64,000 bases of DNA, taken from positions 39,554-103,553 of the forward strand of contig JBMLQL010000011.1 of the NCBI GenBank assembly GCA_049241565.1, given 5' to 3'. This DNA comes from DZBG01 sp049241565 (GTDB lineage: Bacteria; Bdellovibrionota; Bacteriovoracia; Bacteriovoracales; Bacteriovoracaceae). A program made the translations under genes and the position numbers. The notes below the pieces were generated by a model. That model made no database searches and had not been told where the DNA came from. It saw only the letters and a program-made list of their open reading frames with translations. Below are positions 1-6,997 of the stretch, one piece after another; position 1 is the first letter of the stretch; each line of letters opens with the position of its first letter.

Positions 1-1
1 T

Positions 2-688
2 GCTGGTGGAGTGAATGCTGGAATTAACGGCGGCTATGTGGCCGGTGGATATGTTTCAGGAATTAATGGTGGATACCCTGGTGGTTATGCCGGTGGAGTT
101 TATGTGGCTGGTGGATTCAACGGCGGATTTAATGGTGGATTCAACGGCGGATTTAATGGTGGATTCAACGGCGGATTTAATGGCGGATTCAACGGTGGTG
201 TCGGTGGAATCGGTATTGCTGGTGGATTCAACGGCGGATTTAATGGTGGATTCAACGGTGGATTTAATGGTGGATTCAACGGTGGATTCAATGGTGGATT
301 CAATGGTGGTGTCGGTGGAATCGGTATTGCTGGTGGATTCAACGGCGGATTTAATGGTGGATTCAATGGTGGAGTCGGCGGCATTGGTATCGCTGGTGGG
401 CTCAACGGTGGTTGGGGTCAAGGCGGCTGGGGTCAAGGCGGCTGGGGTCAAGGTGGTTGGGGATCAGGTATTGGTCAAGGAAACTACTACAGTTCAATCC
501 TAAGTGGACAAGCCTATAACGTAGATTCGATGATGCAACAGCAAGGTCTTGGTTATAATATGGGACAAATGTACGGTGCTGGTGGTGGATTCGGTGGTGG
601 TGGATTCTATGGTGCCGGTGGTTATCCAGGTAATTTCGGAGGCGGCTTCGGCGGTGGCTTCGGTATCAACGTAGGATTTGGTGGATAA
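2..688 (+). CDS. Glycine-rich repeat protein, 3' part (5' end outside window)
   Basis: The reading frame is open to the left edge (Ala-Gly-Gly before the GTG at 11), so the true start is outside the window. The visible 228 or so residues are dominated by GGFNGGFN-type repeats, interrupted three times by a GGVGGIGIA unit, then three WGQGG units and a Gly/Phe-rich tail ending in FGG. There is one non-repetitive patch of about 40 residues (Tyr, Ser, Gln, Met rich). No catalytic motif is visible. Gly/Asn/Phe repeats are typical of secreted, surface or adhesive structural proteins, but no family is recognised and export cannot be judged without the N-terminus. The translation in other frames is also open across the repeat, a by-product of the periodic DNA. 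A strong terminator follows 24 bases after the stop. Confidence 0.75.
   Translation, partial: AGGVNAGINGGYVAGGYVSGINGGYPGGYAGGVYVAGGFNGGFNGGFNGGFNGGFNGGFNGGFNGGVGGIGIAGGFNGGFNGGFNGGFNGGFNGGFNGGFNGGVGGIGIAGGFNGGFNGGFNGGVGGIGIAGGLNGGWGQGGWGQGGWGQGGWGSGIGQGNYYSSILSGQAYNVDSMMQQQGLGYNMGQMYGAGGGFGGGGFYGAGGYPGNFGGGFGGGFGINVGFGG
113..460 (+). repeat. In-frame tandem repeat coding GGFNGGFN and WGQGG
   Basis: A 12-base unit (GGATTCAACGGC alternating with GGATTTAATGGT) is repeated many times from about 113 to 375. It is organised in higher-order blocks separated by a GTCGGTGGAATCGGTATTGCT-like spacer seen three times. A 15-base unit coding W-G-Q-G-G follows three times at about 412-458. Synonymous third-base differences between copies show the array is old enough to have drifted, but the periodicity is exact in length. 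Confidence 0.9.
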
Positions 689-712
689 CTAATTTTTTAG
701 AACAAAATAGAT

Positions 713-748
713 ACAAAAAAAAGGGAGCGTTTGCTCCCTTTTTTATTT
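713..748. terminator. Bidirectional rho-independent terminator
   Basis: Perfect 8-bp stem AAGGGAGC/GCTCCCTT (721-728 and 733-740) with GTTT loop, preceded by an A-run and followed by a T-run. It sits between the glycine-rich gene and the convergent zinc-ribbon gene and can serve both. Confidence 0.9.
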
Positions 749-1159
749 CTTTTGATGAATCAAAAGTTTTATTTCATGTCTAAAAACAACTTCAATTTTA
801 TCATCTACAACTTTCTGAACAATACCTGGCCCAAACTTTGTGTGATCAATAATATCACCGGCCACAAAGCTTCCCTTAATTGTATAGGGCTGAGACTTCT
901 TATGAGTATTGGACATGCTCTCCATCCATAAATCTGATACTGAAATAACTTTCGACGGAGCTGCTGAAGTTTTTTTCGTACGAGTTTTATTCGCTGTTGA
1001 TTGCGAAGGATCCTTGTAAGCATGTATTGTAAGACATGTGTTACATTTAACTTTAGCGATATGCTTTGTGTCCTTCATGGCCACAATGGTGTGTGCAAGG
1101 TTTAGTTTACATTTTGTGCAATACGAGAGCACATCCTTGCCAACCGTAAGCTGAGACAT
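743..1159 (-). CDS. Small zinc-ribbon protein with C-terminal KOW/UvrD-tail-like domain
   Basis: A 138-residue protein with two CxxC pairs in the first 45 residues (YCTKC and CNTC), which look like a four-cysteine zinc ribbon. A Lys/Thr/Ser-rich linker follows, then a C-terminal segment around HTKFGPGIVQKV that resembles the small beta-barrel tails of UvrD/CarD-type proteins (positively charged, with a G-x-G turn). No signal peptide is present, so it is probably cytoplasmic and may bind nucleic acid or RNA polymerase; that is inference. The gene is divergent from uvrC and ends in the shared terminator at 713-748. The start ATG at 1159 is preceded by AAAGGAAAT on the minus strand. No family is assigned with confidence. 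Confidence 0.75.
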   Translation of the reverse strand: MSQLTVGKDVLSYCTKCKLNLAHTIVAMKDTKHIAKVKCNTCLTIHAYKDPSQSTANKTRTKKTSAAPSKVISVSDLWMESMSNTHKKSQPYTIKGSFVAGDIIDHTKFGPGIVQKVVDDKIEVVFRHEIKLLIHQKK

Positions 1160-1224
1160 AGATTTCCTTTTGGTTTATATTAGAGAAAAGAGTCCTTTAA
1201 GAGCGGAAGTTCAAACTATTATAC

Positions 1225-1247
1225 CTTTACGGCGTTGAGACGTAAAG
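1225..1247. promoter_or_regulatory. Inverted repeat just upstream of uvrC
   Basis: Seven-base perfect arms CTTTACG and CGTAAAG are separated by 9 bases and lie 13 bases before the uvrC start, in the divergent intergenic region. It could be an operator or a 5' UTR hairpin occluding the ribosome site. It does not have the TTAC-N3-GTAA spacing described for Bdellovibrio LexA. Confidence 0.35.
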
Positions 1248-1260
1248 CAGAGCGAAGAGC

Positions 1261-3123
1261 ATGACTGACACAAAACAACTTCTAGACAAGGCAAACCACC
1301 TTCCCCAAGGCCCGGGTTGCTATCTTATGAAGGATAAAAATAGTCGAGTGATTTACGTAGGTAAGGCCAAGAAGCTGAAGTCTCGCGTCGTTTCTTATTT
1401 TAATCAATCAGCTAAGTCCGTTAAAACAGAGTATATGGTGAGTCATGTCACTGATTTTGACTTTATACTCACTCATTCGGATGCAGAGTCCTTTGTTCTT
1501 GAAAACAATCTTATTAAAGAACACGGTCCTAAATACAATATTCGTCTTCGTGATGATAAGAGCTACCCCTATATTTTAGTGAATTGGGAAGAAGACTTTC
1601 CAAGACTTGAGTATGTACGCCGCCCCAAAAAAGGTAAGAATAGAGAACTTTTCGGCCCTTTCCCCCAGGGATCTAATATCTCCATGATTCTGCGTGTTCT
1701 TACGAAATCCTTTTCTTTAAGAGACTGCTCCCTGACTGAATTTAGATCGAGAAAAACGCCCTGTCTTCTTCACCAGATGAGACAATGCTCAGCCCCTTGC
1801 GTGGGATTGATTGATAAAGATCAATATGAGGAAGATATAAAATTGGCCCTTGGACTATTTCAAGGAAAAATCAAGGCCACTCGGACACTAAATAAACTTA
1901 AAGAGCGGATGATGAGTCTTGCTGAAAACGAAGAATATGAACATGCGGCCATTATTCGCGATCATCTCCAGCTCCTAGAAGATTTTGTAAAACAATCTTT
2001 TGATCAACAAGTTGAATCTCTTGATGATGAAAAGAATCTTGATGTCTGGGCCTTTTATGAAGGGGTCGAAGAAATTGATTTTTCTGTTTATATGATTAGA
2101 TCAGGTATGCTTCTTGGACAGAAGAATTTTTCTTTCGTGAAGAGTGAATTGATTGAAGAAATGGGTGAAGAGATTATTCAAAAAATTTGGCAGTACTATG
2201 AGGGGAGCGAGGAACTCGTTCCAGAGATGATTATCGTTGATCGCGAAAGTGAAGAACTCGAAACTCTCGCTGCCGCATTAAAGGTGAAAGTAAAAGGGAG
2301 AATGAAAAAATATCTTCCGCTTATTTCTATGTGCCGAAAGCATGCTGAGGAATCTCAACGAATCAGAATAAGTAACGAAGACAGTGTTTATATAGGACTT
2401 CGAAAACTTCAAGAACTACTTAATCTTAAAGAAAGACCAAGACTTTTAGAATGTTATGATATTGCTATTTGGCAGGGACAATCTCCTGCTGCTTCCCAAA
2501 TTGTCTTTGAAGAGGGAAAAGCCGATAAGGCCCGCTACCGTTATTATCATATGCAGACTCGCCCTGAGGGAAATAACGATTTTGCGATGATGGAAGAAGT
2601 GATTATTAGGCGCATCCCTCATGGGAAACTTCCTGATGTTTTTGTGGTGGATGGTGGTGTTGCCCAAGTTAACACAGTGACGGCAGTGATGAGGGAAAAT
2701 AATTTAGATATTCCTGTGGTGGGAATTGCAAAGTCTCGTGATCTTTCTCGAGGAGATTTTAAATCAAAAGATGTAGACCGTTCTGAAGAGAGACTTGTTA
2801 TTCCTGGAAGGACTAACCCTTATATTCTGAATAAGTGTCCATCTTTATTTAAGATTATTGTCAGTATGCGTGATGAGGCCCATCGATTTTCTCGCAAACT
2901 TCATCATAAAGCAGAATCAAAAAGAACGATGAGTACATGGATTGATGATATTGCGGGATTAGGTTTAGAGAGTAAAAAGAAAATTCTTTCTAATTTGACG
3001 ATGACTAAAGATGAATTACGGGGAATGAATATAACGGACTTAGGAAATCTCTTCGGACTTAAATCTCCTCAAGCAAAAGCTCTTTGGGAGCACTTGCAAG
3101 AGGAGAGTGATAGCGAAGATTAG
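1261..3123 (+). CDS. uvrC: UvrABC system protein C (excinuclease subunit)
   Basis: UvrC makes the two incisions flanking a DNA lesion in nucleotide excision repair, acting with UvrA and UvrB. The 620-residue length is normal. The N-terminal GIY-YIG nuclease is visible (GCY at 19-21, IYVG at 31-34), then a Cys-rich middle (PCLLHQ, CSAPC), a UVR helical hairpin at about 206-240 that contacts UvrB, the RNase H-like second nuclease (D400 in CYDIA, the Asp of VVDGG near 464, RDEAHRF at 537-543) and C-terminal helix-hairpin-helix repeats from about 563. The usual GGKGQ signature after the second Asp reads GGVAQ here. The ribosome site before ATG 1261 is weak (GAGCGAAGAGC). It is a single gene flanked by two small zinc-ribbon genes on the other strand. 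Confidence 0.97.
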   Translation: MTDTKQLLDKANHLPQGPGCYLMKDKNSRVIYVGKAKKLKSRVVSYFNQSAKSVKTEYMVSHVTDFDFILTHSDAESFVLENNLIKEHGPKYNIRLRDDKSYPYILVNWEEDFPRLEYVRRPKKGKNRELFGPFPQGSNISMILRVLTKSFSLRDCSLTEFRSRKTPCLLHQMRQCSAPCVGLIDKDQYEEDIKLALGLFQGKIKATRTLNKLKERMMSLAENEEYEHAAIIRDHLQLLEDFVKQSFDQQVESLDDEKNLDVWAFYEGVEEIDFSVYMIRSGMLLGQKNFSFVKSELIEEMGEEIIQKIWQYYEGSEELVPEMIIVDRESEELETLAAALKVKVKGRMKKYLPLISMCRKHAEESQRIRISNEDSVYIGLRKLQELLNLKERPRLLECYDIAIWQGQSPAASQIVFEEGKADKARYRYYHMQTRPEGNNDFAMMEEVIIRRIPHGKLPDVFVVDGGVAQVNTVTAVMRENNLDIPVVGIAKSRDLSRGDFKSKDVDRSEERLVIPGRTNPYILNKCPSLFKIIVSMRDEAHRFSRKLHHKAESKRTMSTWIDDIAGLGLESKKKILSNLTMTKDELRGMNITDLGNLFGLKSPQAKALWEHLQEESDSED

Positions 3124-3329
3124 TTAATGATGTGAATCACTTTTCGATTGCCGCAACCGCAGTCCATACAGCGAGCGGTTTCTTGAACCAGCATATTTTT
3201 ATAGTCTGGCATATGTGAGAGAAGAAGCTTTGAGCCGCATACTCTACATTCATCAATCAGTTTTTTTACTTGGTCTGCTTCTCCAAAGTACTCTTCAAAA
3301 CTCTCAAACTTGAAATCGGTCTCAGTCAT
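3120..3329 (-). CDS. Small zinc-ribbon protein
   Basis: A 69-residue acidic protein whose C-terminal half carries CRVCG and CMDCGCG, a four- or five-cysteine zinc ribbon. The first 25 residues are Glu/Asp/Phe rich. The ATG at 3329 has a good ribosome site (GGGAG) on the minus strand. Its stop overlaps the uvrC stop by 4 bases, convergently. No family function is recognised; such tiny zinc ribbons are often regulators or protein-interaction modules, which is only inference here. Confidence 0.75.
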   Translation of the reverse strand: MTETDFKFESFEEYFGEADQVKKLIDECRVCGSKLLLSHMPDYKNMLVQETARCMDCGCGNRKVIHIIN

Positions 3330-3439
3330 ATCTACTCCCTAATAAGACTCACATCACTCTTCTCGGCTTTCATTTGGAGAGAATTTAACGAATTTAGGCC
3401 CTAGGAAAGAGCTGCCAGTTCGTGGTAGAAAGGTCAGGT

Positions 3440-4291
3440 ATGCAAGAAATTTTTAAACCTAAGTTGTTAGAATTACGTAGACCAGTCAAGGCCCAGAGCT
3501 TTGCGGAGGCCCTATTGGGTCAAGCCAGCTGGGCGCCGAAGTCCCCTCGCTCAAAATTAGTCACTCCTCAAGAGGAAGGGGCCAAATTAAAAGAAGCCTT
3601 TTCTGAGAAACAGCAAGTGATTGAATCTCTAGAAAGATATGTCGAAGAGAAAACTCAAATCACGAGAATTCCTGTAATTCCTGTTGAGGGTGGAGAGATC
3701 ACTCTGAAAAAACCTGAAGAGCATGAGCTCTCATATAAACTGAAGAATTTCGATGATCTTCAAAATCATCTCTCAAAAAAATCTTTCCAAGAGCTTAAAG
3801 ATCTAGTTTCCGCCAAGCTGCCTCATAAGGTAGAAGTCCTTTTTATCACTGAAACGTTTAGGCCTGTTTCAGAGAGAGAAAAAGTCGAAAATCCTTCGGC
3901 ATTTACAAGTGCTTTTCTTCCATGTCTTCCTCAAAAAACATCTGAACTTTTTGAACGAATGGTTTCTGCCATGAAGCTTCTACCTGAAGAGACCATTCTT
4001 TTGGGGCTGGAAAACGAAGAAGAGGATCTTCTCAAAGCAGTCATGAGTATTGCTGAGTACCTTCGTCCTCAGATTATTGTTACCCTCGGGGCCAGGTCAA
4101 CTCAACGAGTTCTTAAGAGTAATGATCGCTTGACCATGGTTCACGGTCAGTTCTTTGGTCGTAAAATTGGCGAGTTTTCGGCCCAGATTGTCCCACTGTT
4201 TCACCCAAGTATTATCGAAACTAACCAAAACATGAAGAAAACTGCATGGATAGACATGCAAAAAATCATGAAAACCCTTAAGAAGATTTGA
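3440..4291 (+). CDS. Uracil-DNA glycosylase superfamily-like protein
   Basis: The C-terminal third (about residues 205-283) resembles type 4/5 uracil-DNA glycosylases: a beta strand ending in VTLGARSTQRVL, then HGQFFGRK, then FHPSIIETN with the conserved H255-P256-S257 and a following K-x-x-W-x-D helix. The N-terminal catalytic GEAPG-type motif is not seen; the matching strand reads VLFITETF. About 110 N-terminal residues are extra, charged and probably helical. It could be a base-excision glycosylase with altered chemistry or a non-catalytic DNA-binding relative. ATG 3440 is chosen over GTG 3422 because AGAAAGGT lies at a good distance upstream of it. It is a monocistronic gene by spacing. 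Confidence 0.65.
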   Translation: MQEIFKPKLLELRRPVKAQSFAEALLGQASWAPKSPRSKLVTPQEEGAKLKEAFSEKQQVIESLERYVEEKTQITRIPVIPVEGGEITLKKPEEHELSYKLKNFDDLQNHLSKKSFQELKDLVSAKLPHKVEVLFITETFRPVSEREKVENPSAFTSAFLPCLPQKTSELFERMVSAMKLLPEETILLGLENEEEDLLKAVMSIAEYLRPQIIVTLGARSTQRVLKSNDRLTMVHGQFFGRKIGEFSAQIVPLFHPSIIETNQNMKKTAWIDMQKIMKTLKKI

Positions 4292-4359
4292 GTCTTAACT
4301 AAAAAATCGCTACAATAGATGCAGTGACGTAAGTCGCATTCCCCACGGATGAGGAATTG

Positions 4360-5517
4360 ATGCTTAAAACAGGAAGTTGTGTTCTTTTACTTTCCCTTGC
4401 TGTGTCCACCACGGCCATGGCCTCGATGCCTTCAGTAAAAGTTCTCATAGGAAAATCTTTAAAGAATATCAGAGTAGAGGGCACTGACCTTCGAAAGATT
4501 ATTCATACTCAAAATAAATCCCTTCAGTATCAAGGGCGCAAAGAAATATCTTTTAATTGTGATCCTGCTAAATCCGCCAAGCCGATTAGGTTTCCAGAAA
4601 AGCCACTTCATGTCGCTTCACTTCAGTCACCGACTGGACTTGTTTCTTGGGGAAATAAAAAATATCAAGGTGAGTTCCATCTCGTCACCTCGGCCAAGCA
4701 AGAGAGTTGTGATTTAGTGAATTTGATTCCCATGGAATCCTATATTACTTCTCTTCTCTCAAAAGAGATGAATGGTACCTGGCCTATTGAGGCGCTCAAA
4801 GCGCAGGCCGTCGCCGCGAGAACTTATGCTCTTCACCGTATTAAGAATTTCAATAAAACAGGGCTTGAGTCGCACGAGCAAATTTATCATTTAGAAAGTT
4901 CAGAGAAAGACCAAGTTTCTGGAACTTATTTTGATGCGACTCCTCTTACTGTCCAGGCAGCTAAAGAGACTGAAGGACAAATCCTTCTTCCTAAATCAGG
5001 CAAGATTTCTCAAATCTTTTTTCACTCAAAATGTGGAGGAAGAACTTTCAGGCCTGATCAAGTTTGGGGAGGAGTTGAGGAAGGCTACCGTCAGGTGGAT
5101 TGCCCTTTTTGTCATAAGCTTGGAAAAAAAGAATGGAAGAAAAAAGTGAGTAAGTATCAACTCACTCAACTTGTCGATCGCGCTCTTCAGAGGTATTACG
5201 CTGATAAAATTGTAAGCTCAGACATTAGATTTCTTCCGGATAGAGAAGACGTATCAGAGGTTCGTCTTTATGATGGAGATCGTTTTTTAATGGTCAAAAA
5301 ATCCTATCTTCGAAATCTTTCAGGAAGAGAGATGCTTCCTTCAAATTATTTCTCTGTAAAATCAGATAAGGCAGGTCTTCAGATTTCAGGACAAGGTTAC
5401 GGCCATGGAGTGGGGCTTTGTCAGCTTGGGGCCCTAGAGCTGGCCAAGCGTGGTTATACTTACAAACAAATTTTAAGTTTTTATTTTCCACAACATCATC
5501 TTGATAAGGCCTATTAG
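4360..5517 (+). CDS. SpoIID/LytB-domain glycan enzyme, exported
   Basis: SpoIID proteins cleave peptidoglycan glycan strands stripped of stem peptides. This 385-residue protein has a signal peptide (to about residue 22), a central region with SKEM (E136, aligned to the catalytic Glu) followed by WPIEALKAQAVAARTYAL, the CGGRT segment and nearby CPFC cysteines, and the C-terminal GYGHGVGLCQLGA block that typifies the family. ATG 4360 is chosen over the TTG three bases earlier because GAGGA lies 5 bases upstream of it. The stop is 2 bases from the start of an Amidase_3 amidase, which would create the denuded glycan that SpoIID enzymes need, so the two likely act together in the periplasm. Confidence 0.9.
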   Translation: MLKTGSCVLLLSLAVSTTAMASMPSVKVLIGKSLKNIRVEGTDLRKIIHTQNKSLQYQGRKEISFNCDPAKSAKPIRFPEKPLHVASLQSPTGLVSWGNKKYQGEFHLVTSAKQESCDLVNLIPMESYITSLLSKEMNGTWPIEALKAQAVAARTYALHRIKNFNKTGLESHEQIYHLESSEKDQVSGTYFDATPLTVQAAKETEGQILLPKSGKISQIFFHSKCGGRTFRPDQVWGGVEEGYRQVDCPFCHKLGKKEWKKKVSKYQLTQLVDRALQRYYADKIVSSDIRFLPDREDVSEVRLYDGDRFLMVKKSYLRNLSGREMLPSNYFSVKSDKAGLQISGQGYGHGVGLCQLGALELAKRGYTYKQILSFYFPQHHLDKAY

Positions 5518-5519
5518 AG

Positions 5520-6248
5520 ATGAAGGTATTTGTTTTAGCTTTTCTTTTTCTTTTTTCACTTTCTTCACAAGCAGCAGTCGTTCTCATTGACCCCGGACAT
5601 GGAGGAGAGGAATACGGTGCTGTGGGATATGATAATTGGAACAAAAAAACAGGTAAGACTTATGAGAAAGATCTTACGCTCAAGCTGGCCACTAAACTTA
5701 AAGAATATCTCTCACCCAAAGTTTCGGCCTATCTGACAAGAAGTTTTGATCATACCGTCTCACTTCAAGAGAGAGCTGATATGGCCGAAACATTGAAGGC
5801 CGATCTTTTTATCTCTGTTCATTTTAATTCTTCTTATGATCACAAGTCTCATGGCTTTGAACTTTACTATCTTGATAACAACTCAGATGTCGCCGTCAAA
5901 AAGGTTGAGAAGTCAGAAAACCTAAGTTTAAAGGGTGAGGAGTTAATTGTTAACCAGATTCTTGTTGATTTAGTTATTGGCCAGACGGTAGAGAGCTCAA
6001 AGAGTCTCTCTCGTTCAGTCCATCAATCGATTAAGCCTATTCTTAAGCAGTATAAGCTCACTGATCGCGGAATTAAGGCAGGTCTTTTTTATGTCCTTGC
6101 CCTCTCTAAAAGACCAGGTCTGTTAATTGAAGGGGGTTTTATGTCAAATCCGACAGAACTCTCACAAATTAAAAAAGAGAAGTATGTTGATGATATGGCG
6201 AAGAAATTAGCAGACGGAATTTTAAATTATTTGAATAATCAGAAATAA
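5520..6248 (+). CDS. N-acetylmuramoyl-L-alanine amidase (Amidase_3), periplasmic
   Basis: This enzyme removes stem peptides from peptidoglycan. The 242-residue protein has a signal peptide (cleavage near SQA-AV, residues 17-20) and a complete catalytic domain: zinc ligands H27 in DPGHGG, E49 and H101 in SVHFNS, and catalytic E204 in IEGGFMSN. It has no AMIN or SH3 targeting domain, so it is a minimal AmiA/CwlD-like enzyme. It is translationally coupled to the upstream SpoIID-type gene (2-base gap) and followed at once by a bidirectional terminator. Roles could be cell separation, wall remodelling in growth, or prey-wall digestion in a predator; the sequence does not choose between these. Confidence 0.93.
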   Translation: MKVFVLAFLFLFSLSSQAAVVLIDPGHGGEEYGAVGYDNWNKKTGKTYEKDLTLKLATKLKEYLSPKVSAYLTRSFDHTVSLQERADMAETLKADLFISVHFNSSYDHKSHGFELYYLDNNSDVAVKKVEKSENLSLKGEELIVNQILVDLVIGQTVESSKSLSRSVHQSIKPILKQYKLTDRGIKAGLFYVLALSKRPGLLIEGGFMSNPTELSQIKKEKYVDDMAKKLADGILNYLNNQK

Positions 6249-6276
6249 AAAAAGCTCCTTGCGGAGCTTTTTTATT
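6247..6276. terminator. Bidirectional rho-independent terminator
   Basis: A-run, then stem GCTCC/GGAGC (6254-6258 and 6263-6267) with TTGC loop, extended by A/T pairs and followed by a T-run. It lies between the convergent amidase and lipoprotein genes. Confidence 0.85.
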
Positions 6277-6856
6277 ATCGATAAATTCCTGTACAAAAAC
6301 TAAATCTTTGTCCTTGGGATGTTCCCCCATCGGCCCATCTGAAGGCGAGTCCGTTCTGACCAAACACCGATGGGAGAACCATCGTCGCATTCATTGGCTT
6401 TACCGTTCCTCCGCAAAATGGAGAGTATGAAAGAAGTGAAGGGTTTGCGAGAAGGCGACCCTGTTGCCCTGCCAAGCCGTCACGTGAACAAATATAGGCC
6501 ACGAATATTGGTTGAGCAGCATTACCTTGACCAAGAACAACTGCTACATCTCCGAAAGATGTTACCCCAAGATAGTAATCTCCTGCAGCAAAAGGTGGAA
6601 TATTTACTGGAAACTGAACAGCATATCTTCCTGAACCAACGCCACCTACACAAAGATTTTCGTTGATGGCGGCAGCGACGACTTGGTTTGAAACAGTGCC
6701 TATTTGACCATATTGTCCCACTCCGAGACCGTTGATTCCCCATTGATTGAGATTGGCGTTCTGTCCGGACCGATTGTCCTTCCCACAGGCCACAAGCAAG
6801 CTTCCCATCAAGAGGGCAAAACCCAGATGTGTGAAAAATTTGTTTGCTCGTTTCAT
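6275..6856 (-). CDS. Predicted lipoprotein, unknown function
   Basis: A 193-residue protein with a type II signal peptide: KR, a hydrophobic run, then lipobox LVAC (Cys at about residue 24) followed by GKDNRSGQ. The mature part is Gly/Asn/Gln rich, with two or three well-spaced cysteine pairs (ENLC, YIC, PFC, FC near the end) and segments of alternating hydrophobic residues that suggest a beta fold. No family recognised. The start ATG at 6856 has AAGGAGC on the minus strand. It is a single gene sharing its terminator with the amidase operon. Confidence 0.75.
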   Translation of the reverse strand: MKRANKFFTHLGFALLMGSLLVACGKDNRSGQNANLNQWGINGLGVGQYGQIGTVSNQVVAAAINENLCVGGVGSGRYAVQFPVNIPPFAAGDYYLGVTSFGDVAVVLGQGNAAQPIFVAYICSRDGLAGQQGRLLANPSLLSYSPFCGGTVKPMNATMVLPSVFGQNGLAFRWADGGTSQGQRFSFCTGIYR

Positions 6857-6997
6857 AAAAAAGCTCCTTAGGCTTCGATAACATTCTAGCTTCGTTTCGG
6901 TCAGGTAACTAAAAAGCTTTAGCGGAAAAAAGATTCCTTAATAAATGGACTAAAAATGCCTAGTTTTTAAGGGGTTAGGAGCAGGGTAGAATAAGGA

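Noticed and set aside
113..460. Possible CRISPR-like array from regular spacing
   Set aside because: Units are 12-15 bases, contiguous, in frame and coding; there are no unique spacers and no cas genes.
15..503. Long open frames on both strands across the glycine-rich repeat (Ser/Thr/Val-rich, Pro-rich)
   Set aside because: They are periodic shadows of the in-frame Gly repeat; no ribosome site, and only the 2-688 frame continues into non-repeat sequence with a terminator after its stop.
6370..6884. Plus- and minus-strand frames overlapping the lipoprotein gene at 6275-6856
   Set aside because: The lipoprotein has a clear signal peptide and lipobox; the others have neither a start context nor recognisable protein features.
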